Assembly: GCF_002407205.1 (NCBI RefSeq)
Contig: NZ_CP023549.1
Location: 661,001 to 725,000, forward strand
Reading direction: 5' to 3'
DNA from: Rhodobacter sp. CZR27
Lineage (GTDB): Bacteria > Pseudomonadota > Alphaproteobacteria > Rhodobacterales > Rhodobacteraceae
Length of the DNA stretch: 64,000 nucleotides
Shown: in pieces, positions 26,780-33,907 of the stretch
How the letters are laid out: the number at the start of each line of letters is the position of its first letter
How positions within the stretch are numbered: the first letter of the stretch is position 1
The notes under the pieces: generated by a model
What the model was told of the DNA's origin: nothing
Database searches by the model: none
What the model saw: only the letters and a program-made list of their open reading frames with translations
Position numbers and translations under genes: made by a program

Positions 26780-27841
26780 GTGGGCAAGCCGCGCCTGAAC
26801 TGGGCTGCCGAGCCGTGGAACGATGGCGAAGAGCTGGAATGCGCCATGGTCATCCCGGAAACCGCCGACTGCGCGACCATCGCCTTCCGCGCCCCCTCGG
26901 GCGCGTGGTTCGACTACCAGCCCGGCCAGTTCCTGACGCTCGAGCTGCCCGTGCCCGGCGGTCCGGTCCAGCGCACCTACACGATCTCGTCCTCGCCCTC
27001 GCGGCCGCTGTCGCTGTCGATCACCGTCAAGGCGCAGCCGGGATCGGTGGGCGGGCGCTGGATGCTGGACCATCTGAAGCCCGGCATGCGGCTCAGGGCG
27101 CATGGCCCGGCGGGTCAGTTCACCTCGCTGCGCCATCCGGCGCGGAAGCATCTGTTCATCTCCGCCGGCTCCGGCATCACGCCGATGATGTCGATGACCA
27201 CCTGGGCCTGGGATTCGGGCGAAATGCCCGACATCGTCTTCGTCCATGCCGCGCGGAGACCCTCGGACATCATCTTCCGGCAGCGGCTGGAGCAGTTCGC
27301 AAGCCGTGTGCCGGGGCTTCAGCTACGCTTCACGGTCGAGGAGGTCGAGCCGTTCGAGGTCTGGCCCGGCTATCGCGGCCGCCTGTCGCAGATCATGCTG
27401 GGCCTCATGGCGCCGGACTATCTGGACCGCGAGGTGTTCTGCTGCGGCCCCGAGCCCTTCATGCGCTCGGTGCGCGAGATGCTCGCCTCGCTCGGCTTCG
27501 ACATGACCCGCTACCACGAGGAAAGCTTCGCCGCCCCCGCCCTCGAGGAGGTGCCGGTCGAGATGGCGCCCCCCGCCGCGGTGTCCGAGGTCAGCTTTGC
27601 CGGATCGGGCCTGTCGGTCGCCTGCGACGGCACCGAGACGGTGCTGGCCGTGGCGCGGCGCGCGGGGCTCAACATTCCGTCGGGGTGCAACTTCGGGCTC
27701 TGCGGCACCTGCAAGGTGCAGAAGGTCTCGGGCGAGGTCGCGATGGTCCACAACGGCGGCATCTCCGACGACGAGATCGCCGCGGGCCTCATCCTCGCCT
27801 GCTGCTCGCGGCCGCAGGGCAGCGTGACCATCGACCTCTAG
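26780..27841 (+). CDS. gbcB: Ferredoxin reductase subunit of glycine betaine demethylase
   Basis: 353 residues. FAD-binding barrel with RTYTISSS (residues about 70-77), an NAD-binding lobe with SAGSGITPMMSM and CCGPEPFM, and a C-terminal plant-type [2Fe-2S] ferredoxin domain (SGCNFGLCGTCKV... ACCSRP). It passes electrons from NAD(P)H to the Rieske centre of GbcA. GTG 26780 begins 4 bp after the gbcA stop. The length and domain order match GbcB and carnitine/choline-type reductases. Confidence 0.9.
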   Translation: MGKPRLNWAAEPWNDGEELECAMVIPETADCATIAFRAPSGAWFDYQPGQFLTLELPVPGGPVQRTYTISSSPSRPLSLSITVKAQPGSVGGRWMLDHLKPGMRLRAHGPAGQFTSLRHPARKHLFISAGSGITPMMSMTTWAWDSGEMPDIVFVHAARRPSDIIFRQRLEQFASRVPGLQLRFTVEEVEPFEVWPGYRGRLSQIMLGLMAPDYLDREVFCCGPEPFMRSVREMLASLGFDMTRYHEESFAAPALEEVPVEMAPPAAVSEVSFAGSGLSVACDGTETVLAVARRAGLNIPSGCNFGLCGTCKVQKVSGEVAMVHNGGISDDEIAAGLILACCSRPQGSVTIDL

Positions 27842-27937
27842 CACGGGCTGCGGCGCGCGGGCGCCGCCCCGTCTGACGAAGGAAGCCCATGTGATCGAGC
27901 ACCGCCACCATCCATCGACCCTTGACCGCCCGGGACC

Positions 27938-28660
27938 TCACGGGGCCTCGGGCCGGTCCTGCGGCTCCGGTGCGCGGCCCAGCGGCAGCCGGATGCTCTC
28001 CGGGGTGATGAACCGTTCGAACTGCGAACGCGCCAGTTCCCAATGGGCGAGGGCCAGATCGGCCGCGGCCTCCGCGTCGCCGGCCTCGATCAGCTCGATG
28101 AACCGGTCGTGATGGTCGGCGGCCACGGCCTGTCCCTCGATCATGGCGGCCTTGCGCGGGCTGTGGAACGTCATGCCGATCCGCGCATGGTCGATGAGCA
28201 GCCGGCGCAGGCTGGGCGTGAGATATTCGTTGTCCGCCATCTCGCCGATGATCGAGTGGAACCGCTCGTTCATCAGCGCGCGGTCGGCGGCGTCGCCCTC
28301 GCGGATCGCCGCCCGGAACGCGCTCTGCGCCTCCTTCAGCCGGGCGATCTGCGCGGGCCTTGCGTGTTCGGCCGCCAGACGCGTGACCGCCCCGTAGATC
28401 ATCGGCGCGGCCACGAAGAAGTTGCGCAGCGTCTTGTGCGTCATCGGCGCGACCTGCGCACCGCGGTTCTCGTGCAGCAGCACGTAGCCCTCGCCCGCAA
28501 GCTGCCGCAGCAGCTCGCGCAGCGGTGGGCGCGAGATGCCGTAGCTTTCGGCAAGGTCGGTCTCGTCGAGGTAGGCGCCCGGCTCGAGCACCTGCGTCAG
28601 GATCTTCCTGCGCAGGTCGTCGAGGCAGCGGGCCTTCCGGCGTCTCGGATCGGCTTCCAT
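27938..28660 (-). CDS. GntR-family regulator with FCD domain
   Basis: 240 residues. N-terminal winged helix (ILTQVLEPGAYLDETDLAESYGISRPPLRELLRQLAGEGYVLLHENRGAQV) and an all-helical FCD ligand-binding domain with the metal/ligand histidines in NERFHSII and DHHDRFIELIEAGD. ATG 28660 has AGGAAG upstream, so the longer reading to 28756 is rejected. Divergent from proV across 130 bp containing palindromes; it probably controls betaine uptake. Confidence 0.88.
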   Translation of the reverse strand: MEADPRRRKARCLDDLRRKILTQVLEPGAYLDETDLAESYGISRPPLRELLRQLAGEGYVLLHENRGAQVAPMTHKTLRNFFVAAPMIYGAVTRLAAEHARPAQIARLKEAQSAFRAAIREGDAADRALMNERFHSIIGEMADNEYLTPSLRRLLIDHARIGMTFHSPRKAAMIEGQAVAADHHDRFIELIEAGDAEAAADLALAHWELARSQFERFITPESIRLPLGRAPEPQDRPEAP

Positions 28661-28740
28661 GCGACTTCCTGTTCCCCTGTCCGCAGCCCCGATGGAGGAT
28701 CGAGTCGGGCAACCCTTTTGTAGGGTAATAAAATACATGT

Positions 28741-28778
28741 TGTCGACATTAGCCATTTATGATTGAAATTTTCGATCA
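28741..28778. promoter_or_regulatory. Palindromes in the gntR/proV divergent region
   Basis: TGTCGACA (28741-28748) is a perfect 8-bp palindrome. TGATTGAAATTTTCGATCA (28760-28778) is a 19-bp near-palindrome directly before the proV Shine-Dalgarno (GGGAGA). The 28720-28778 stretch is strikingly AT-rich for this genome. FCD-type GntR proteins typically bind short palindromes of this sort. Site 2 would block translation-proximal transcription of proV. Confidence 0.45.
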
Positions 28779-28790
28779 GGGAGAATCCGA

Positions 28791-29879
28791 ATGACCAAAC
28801 CCGCCCAAGAGGACGTCATCCGCTGCGAGGGAATCTGGAAGATCTTCGGCCCGAGATCGCGCCAGGCGCTGGAGGCCATCCGCAGTCAAGGATTGTCAAA
28901 ACGGGAAATCCGCGAGAAGTTCGACTGCGTCGTGGGGGTTCAGGATGCCTCGTTCTCGGTGCGGCGGGGCGAGATCTTCTGCATCATGGGGCTGTCGGGT
29001 TCGGGCAAGTCCACCCTCATCCGCCACATCAACCGCCTGATCGAGCCAACCGCGGGCGCCGTCTTCATCGAGGGCCAGAACGTCAACGCGATGAACGCGC
29101 GCGAGCTGCGGGCGCTCAGGGCGCAGCGGATCGGGATGGTGTTCCAGAGCATGGCGCTGATGCCCCACCGCACGGTGCGCGACAACGTGGTCTTCTCGCT
29201 GGAAGTCCGCGGCGTGCCCGAGGAGGAGCGGGTCCGGGTCGCCGCGCAGGCCATCGAGGCGGTGGACCTGACGGGCTGGGAAAGGAAGTATCCCGATGAG
29301 CTTTCGGGCGGCATGCAGCAGCGCGTGGGCCTTGCCCGGGCCATCGCGGCCGATCCGACCATCCTGCTGATGGACGAGCCCTTTTCGGCGCTCGACCCGC
29401 TGATCCGCAAGCAGCTGCAGACCACGTTCATGGCGCTCTCGGCCGAGCTGCACAAGACGACGGTCTTCATCACCCACGACCTGGACGAGGCCATCCGCAT
29501 CGGCGACCGCATCGCGATCATGAAGGACGGGGTGCTGGTGCAGATCGGCACGCCCGAGCAGATCGTGACCGAGCCGGCCGACGACTACGTGGCCGATTTC
29601 GTCGCCGGCATCTCGAAGCTCGATCTCGTCTCGGCGGGGCGGATCATGCAGCCGCTCGAACAGTATCGCCAGGCCCGCGGCGCCGAGAACATCGGCGACT
29701 GGCCGGTCGCCCGCCCCGAGGACAAGCTGAACACGCTGGTCGATCTGGCGGTGGGCACCGACCATCCGATCCTGATCAAGTCGGATGGCGCGGTGGTCGG
29801 CGTGGTCAGCAAGCGCGCGCTGCTGCGCGGCATCCAGGGCCGCGAGGAAGCCACCTCCCTGAAGCCGGAGACCGTCTGA
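28791..29879 (+). CDS. proV: Glycine betaine/proline betaine ABC transporter ATP-binding protein
   Basis: 362 residues. ProV-type N-terminal extension (WKIFGPRSRQALEAIRSQGLSKREIREKF), Walker A GLSGSGKST, signature LSGGMQQRV, Walker B ILLMDEPFSALDP and switch H in FITHDLDEA. The C-terminus holds only about one CBS-like unit (NTLVDLAVGTDHPILIKSDGAVVGVVSKRALL), shorter than the roughly 400-residue osmosensing ProV with tandem CBS domains. That, and the catabolic neighbourhood, suggest a substrate-induced rather than osmotic uptake system. Confidence 0.92.
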   Translation: MTKPAQEDVIRCEGIWKIFGPRSRQALEAIRSQGLSKREIREKFDCVVGVQDASFSVRRGEIFCIMGLSGSGKSTLIRHINRLIEPTAGAVFIEGQNVNAMNARELRALRAQRIGMVFQSMALMPHRTVRDNVVFSLEVRGVPEEERVRVAAQAIEAVDLTGWERKYPDELSGGMQQRVGLARAIAADPTILLMDEPFSALDPLIRKQLQTTFMALSAELHKTTVFITHDLDEAIRIGDRIAIMKDGVLVQIGTPEQIVTEPADDYVADFVAGISKLDLVSAGRIMQPLEQYRQARGAENIGDWPVARPEDKLNTLVDLAVGTDHPILIKSDGAVVGVVSKRALLRGIQGREEATSLKPETV

Positions 29880-30820
29880 TGTCGGACGCCAGCACCTTCA
29901 GCCTGCTCGACCCGTTCCGGAGCGTCGACCTGGACATCGACGGTCGCGCCGACGGCATCAAGCAGTGGGCGATCGCCAACCGCGAGTCGCTGCAGCCGAT
30001 CAAGGCCTTCTTCGACGGGATGATCAGCTGGATCGAGCATTTCATGCAGTCGATCCCGCCGACCGTGATGCTTGCGATCATCGTGCTGGTGGCGTGGCAG
30101 GCGGCCGGGCGGCGCGTGGCGATCGTGGTCGCGGTGGCGCTGGTCGCGCTGGGACTGCTGTCTCCCGATGCCTGGTCGCTTGCGATGACGACGCTCGCGA
30201 TCGTCAACGCGGCCGTGGCGCTCTGCGTCATCATCGGGCTGCCGCTGGGGGTGCTGGCGGGCAAGAGCGACCGGTTCGAGGGCGCCATCCGGCCCGTCCT
30301 CGACACGATGCAGACCATCCCGGCCTTCGTCTACCTCGTGCCCGTCGTCATGCTGCTCGGGATCGGCAACGTCTCGGGCGTGATCGTCACCATCATCTTC
30401 GCCCTGCCGCCGCTGGTGCGCCTGACCTCGCTCGGCATCCGCGGCGTGAACCCGAGCGTGGTCGAGGCCGCGCGGGCCTTCGGCGCCACCCCGGGGCAGA
30501 TCCTGTTCAAGGTTGAGCTGCCGCTTGCCACGCCCACCATCCTCGCCGGCCTCAACCAGACCATCATGCTGTCGCTGTCCATGGTCGTCATCGCCTCGAT
30601 GATCTCGGTCAAGGGGCTGGGGAACGAGGTCCTGCGCGCGATGGGCCGTCTCGATGCCGGCAAGGCCATCGTCGGCGGGCTCGGCATCGTGATCCTGGCC
30701 ATCGTTCTCGACCGCGTCACGCAGGGGCTCGGCCGGTCGGGCCGTGACCGCAACCACCGCCACTGGTGGCAGGACGGGCCGGTCGGCCTCGTCATGCGCC
30801 TCGTCAAGAAGAGCGCCTGA
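29879..30820 (+). CDS. proW: Glycine betaine/proline betaine ABC transporter permease
   Basis: 313 residues of the ProW/OpuAB family. An amphipathic N-terminal part is followed by several hydrophobic helices (TVMLAIIVLVAWQAAG; VAIVVAVALVALGLLSP; GNVSGVIVTIIFALPPLVRLTSLGIRG). The EAA-like loop (AARAFGATPGQILFKVELPLATPTI) is intact. ATG overlaps the proV stop by one base, so the two are coupled. Confidence 0.92.
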   Translation: MSDASTFSLLDPFRSVDLDIDGRADGIKQWAIANRESLQPIKAFFDGMISWIEHFMQSIPPTVMLAIIVLVAWQAAGRRVAIVVAVALVALGLLSPDAWSLAMTTLAIVNAAVALCVIIGLPLGVLAGKSDRFEGAIRPVLDTMQTIPAFVYLVPVVMLLGIGNVSGVIVTIIFALPPLVRLTSLGIRGVNPSVVEAARAFGATPGQILFKVELPLATPTILAGLNQTIMLSLSMVVIASMISVKGLGNEVLRAMGRLDAGKAIVGGLGIVILAIVLDRVTQGLGRSGRDRNHRHWWQDGPVGLVMRLVKKSA

Positions 30821-30853
30821 AGGCGCCGACACCAAGTCCAGCAAGGAGATCCC

Positions 30854-31843
30854 ATGAAACAGTTCCACAAGTTGTCCTTCGCCCTTCTGCTGTCCGTCGC
30901 GGCGGGCCCGCTGCTGGCCAGCGAGACGCCGGGCGAGGGGGTGACGGTCCGCCCCGTCGTGACCACGCAGATCGAGGAGTTCTTCCAGCACCGCATCCTG
31001 TTCCGCGCGCTGGAGGAACTCGGCTATACCATCGCCGAGCCGCAGGAGGTCGAATACCAGACGCTTCACATGGCACTCGGCGCGGGCGACGGCGACTTCA
31101 GCGCCGTGCACTGGAACACGCTGCACCACGCCTTCTTCGAAGAGGCGGGCGGCGAGGCGGTGATGACCAAGGTCGGCACGCTGGTCGAGGGTGCGCTGCA
31201 GGGCTATCTCGTGGACAAGGCGAGCTACGACGCGGGCGTGCAGAGCCTGGGCGATCTGAAGGATCCGGCGGTGGCGGCGAAGTTCGACGGCGACGGTGAC
31301 GGCAAGGCCGACCTTGCCGGCTGCGTGCCCGGATGGGGCTGCGAGGCCGTCATCGAGCATCAGTTGACCGAGTTCGGCCTGCGCGACACGGTCACCCACA
31401 ACCAGGGGTCCTACAATGCGATCATCGCCGACACGATCGCGCGCCAGCAGAACGGCGAGCCGATCCTCTACTACACCTGGACGCCCTACTGGGTTTCCGG
31501 CGCGCTCGTGCCCGGCAAGGACGTGGAATGGCTGAGCGTTCCCTACACCTCGCTGCCGGGCGGCGCCGAGGCGAACACCACGTTCGACGGCAAGAACCTC
31601 GGCTTTGCGGTCGACAGCATCCGTGTCCTCGCCCGCAACGATTTCCTTGAGGCGAACCCTGCCGCCGCGAAGCTGTTCGAGATCGCCAGCATCGACATCA
31701 ACGACATCTCGGCCGAGAACAAGCTGATCGCCGATGGCGAGGACAGCTCGGACGACATCGACAAGCACGTGTCGGACTGGATCGCGGCCCATCAGGCCGA
31801 ATACGATGGCTGGCTGGCCGAGGCGCGCAAGGCGGCCGAGTGA
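30854..31843 (+). CDS. proX: Glycine betaine/proline betaine-binding periplasmic protein
   Basis: 329 residues with an N-terminal signal peptide (HKLSFALLLSVAAGPLLAS). OpuAC/ProX fold with aromatic residues expected to cage the quaternary ammonium: HWNTLHHAFF, YYTWTPYWVSG, and VEWLSVPYTSLPGG. AAGGAG sits before ATG. It ends the proVWX operon and is followed by a strong hairpin terminator. Confidence 0.92.
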   Translation: MKQFHKLSFALLLSVAAGPLLASETPGEGVTVRPVVTTQIEEFFQHRILFRALEELGYTIAEPQEVEYQTLHMALGAGDGDFSAVHWNTLHHAFFEEAGGEAVMTKVGTLVEGALQGYLVDKASYDAGVQSLGDLKDPAVAAKFDGDGDGKADLAGCVPGWGCEAVIEHQLTEFGLRDTVTHNQGSYNAIIADTIARQQNGEPILYYTWTPYWVSGALVPGKDVEWLSVPYTSLPGGAEANTTFDGKNLGFAVDSIRVLARNDFLEANPAAAKLFEIASIDINDISAENKLIADGEDSSDDIDKHVSDWIAAHQAEYDGWLAEARKAAE

Positions 31844-32247
31844 CTGATCAACGGGTGCCCCGTCGGGGCACCCGTTCCCTGCGCGGGCCCCCGTAGGCTC
31901 AGCCGCTCTCCCTTCAGCCCGGACGCTTCCCGTGCTGCCCTGTCGCCGCGCACGGGTGACCCTCTGTCGGCCGGAAGCTGCATCGCCGGTCGCTCGAAAG
32001 CGCCGCTGAAGCCTTTCCGAAGCGCCCTGACGGGCTGGCCCAGATCCCTCGAAACGCGGAGGCCGAAGGTCGGGATAATGCGGCGCGACCCGACGGCGGA
32101 TCGGGACATGGCGGTGCAACCGACCCCGAGGGCGGCGGAGGATCCCGGTCCCGCCGACTAGCGCCGGCTGAATGCAGCGGAGCCTGCCGCACCGGAACAT
32201 CGGCGCCTTGCGTCCGTTGATCCCGCGTGAACAAGACGGAGCATCCC
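31844..32247. other. 404-bp stretch without a recognised gene
   Basis: Apart from the proX terminator hairpin at its start, no credible coding sequence, RNA or repeat was seen here. Readable open frames on both strands are low-complexity Arg/Pro/Ala-rich shadows typical of GC-rich intergenic DNA. Confidence 0.5.
31850..31876 (+). terminator. Terminator hairpin after proX
   Basis: AACGGGTGCCCC (31850-31861) and GGGGCACCCGTT (31865-31876) form a perfect 12-bp stem with a 3-nt loop, 7 bp after the proX stop. No T-run follows. Confidence 0.8.
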
Positions 32248-32340
32248 ATGCAACCGAAGGATGCGGGCCTTTTCGTGCTGCTGCTCGTCGCGCTCAGCGC
32301 GACCTCGGCAGGCATCATCGTCAACGTCTGGCCCTACTGA
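32248..32340 (+). CDS. Small predicted membrane protein (30 aa)
   Basis: ATG at 32248 preceded by GGAG with a 6-nt spacer; 30 residues then TGA. The protein is MQPKDAG, then a hydrophobic helix (LFVLLLVALSATSAGIIVNV), then WPY. One transmembrane segment with a short N-terminal tail suggests a small inner-membrane peptide. No family recognised. It precedes the DUF6629 membrane protein by 117 bp on the same strand. Confidence 0.5.
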   Translation: MQPKDAGLFVLLLVALSATSAGIIVNVWPY

Positions 32341-32457
32341 GGCGCAAGCGGCGGCCATTCCGGGGCTTTGGCCCCCCATCCCGACGAGGTGACCGACGTC
32401 AAGGCGCCGGCCCGCGCTCTCCGCCACCATGACATCGGTGTCGGCGGGAGACGGGCC

Positions 32458-33138
32458 ATGTGCTTTTCCGCAACGGCGAGTTTCGGCGCGGGTGCGGTGC
32501 TGGTTCCGCTCGGGATCCTTGCGATGGCGCAGGCCCGCAAGACCGACCGACGCTATCTGCTGCTTGCCGCCTTCCCCGCGCTGTTCGGCTATCAGCAGAT
32601 CTTCGAGGGGTTCCTCTGGCAGAGCCTCGACGGGTCTGGAGGCTTGTCCCGCACGGCGGCGCTGGCATTCCTGCTGTTCGCCTACCTGCTCTGGCCGGTG
32701 CTGACACCTCTGGCCGCGTTCCGGGTCGAGGATCGGCCGGCGCTTCGGAAGATATTCCTCGGGCTCGCCGTCCTCGGGGGGCTTTACGGACTGTCGCTTT
32801 ATGCGCCGCTGCTCGTGCGGGCCGACTGGCTCGCCATCGGGCTGGCGCGCGGGTCGATCGTCTACCATTCGCGGCTGGTCTATGACGGCCTCGTGTCCAC
32901 GACCGTCCTTCGGCTGGTCTATGCCGCCCTCATCTGCATGCCGCTGCTGGCCTGCACGGCCCACGGCGTCCGGTTCTTCGGGGTTCTGGTCACCCTGTCG
33001 GTCGTGCTGGGGTTCCTGTTCGCCACCTACGCCTTCACGTCGATCTGGTGCTATCTCGCCGCTGCGGTTTCGGGCTACCTTGCCGTTGCGATGCTGCGGC
33101 TGCCGCGGCGGGCGGACAGCCGGAAGCCGGTCATCTGA
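32458..33138 (+). CDS. DUF6629-type integral membrane protein
   Basis: 226 residues starting MCFSATASFGAGAVLVPLG, the conserved opening of a family of uncharacterised multi-pass membrane proteins (DUF6629). About six or seven hydrophobic segments follow, including FPALFGYQQIFEGFLWQSLD, TAALAFLLFAYLLWPVLTPL and FFGVLVTLSVVLGFLFATYAF. GGGAG precedes ATG 32458. Function unknown; nothing in the surrounding betaine genes assigns it a role. Confidence 0.75.
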   Translation: MCFSATASFGAGAVLVPLGILAMAQARKTDRRYLLLAAFPALFGYQQIFEGFLWQSLDGSGGLSRTAALAFLLFAYLLWPVLTPLAAFRVEDRPALRKIFLGLAVLGGLYGLSLYAPLLVRADWLAIGLARGSIVYHSRLVYDGLVSTTVLRLVYAALICMPLLACTAHGVRFFGVLVTLSVVLGFLFATYAFTSIWCYLAAAVSGYLAVAMLRLPRRADSRKPVI

Positions 33139-33147
33139 ATTCGAGCG

Positions 33148-33768
33148 TCACTGGCCGATGCGGGCATGGAAGCGGGCGAGTTCCCGCGGTTCCGGCCGCT
33201 TTCCGGTGTAGATCTCGACATAGGTCGGAATGCGGGCGAGCCGCGTCGCCATCGGCTCCTCGGCCTGCATCGAGATGTAGCCGATCTGGACCAGATAGAC
33301 CGTCCGCGCCCGCACGTCGGCATCCTCGGCGCCATGGCCCCATCTGCCGAGCATTGCCGTCAGCGCCGACAGGCGGTCCGCGTCCGCGGCATGGACCGCC
33401 GCCATCATCGCCTCGTCCTGAAGCGCCCAGCTGCGCACGGCGAATTCGAACCGTGCGTCGAACCGGCCCGACAGGAAGCAGGCCAGCACGTTGAGCATCG
33501 CCTCGGTCCCGGTCTCGGCGTAGTCCTGCGTCGCCGCGACCAGGGGGGCGGTGGTCGCTTCCGCCCAGCGGCCGCGGAGGGCGTCGAGCACCTCGTCGCG
33601 ATCCTTGAAGAACCAGTAGAAACTGGTGCGCGACAGCTTCAGCCGGGCGGCAAGGGTCATGATCTTGACCGAGTCCACCCCGTTCTCGATCAGCGCGTCA
33701 TAGGCCGCCTGAAGCCAGCCCTCGCGCGATCCTCGCCATCCCGTCTCGGTTGCCGCCGGTTCATCCAT
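33148..33768 (-). CDS. TetR-family transcriptional regulator
   Basis: 206 residues. TetR_N HTH near the start (REGWLQAAYDALIENGVDSVKIMTLAARLKLSRTSFYWFFKDRDEVLDAL), followed by a helical ligand-binding domain. ATG 33768 has AGGGAATGG just upstream; the in-frame extension to 33978 would run into the divergent promoter. Divergent from the dgcA-like gene across 139 bp, which it probably controls. Confidence 0.88.
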   Translation of the reverse strand: MDEPAATETGWRGSREGWLQAAYDALIENGVDSVKIMTLAARLKLSRTSFYWFFKDRDEVLDALRGRWAEATTAPLVAATQDYAETGTEAMLNVLACFLSGRFDARFEFAVRSWALQDEAMMAAVHAADADRLSALTAMLGRWGHGAEDADVRARTVYLVQIGYISMQAEEPMATRLARIPTYVEIYTGKRPEPRELARFHARIGQ

Positions 33769-33809
33769 TCCCTGTTGGTAGGATCGCCCGACCCGCTTCG
33801 CAAGAAGTA

Positions 33810-33882
33810 AATGTTCAATGACGACCCGGTAATGTGCAGCGTGGAACTTCAACTTGACATAGGTGAACATTCCCGGATGATG
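33810..33882 (+). promoter_or_regulatory. Divergent promoter region with inverted repeat before the dgcA-like gene
   Basis: AATGTTCA (33810-33817) and TGAACATT (33864-33871) are perfect inverted repeats. The right arm lies inside a candidate promoter: TTGACA at 33854-33859, then 17 bp, then GATGAT. GGAGAG (33897-33902) is the ribosome site. The TetR protein could repress by covering the spacer. Assignment is inferred. Confidence 0.45.
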
Positions 33883-33907
33883 GCGCCGTTCCCTCCCGGA
33901 GAGTCCC

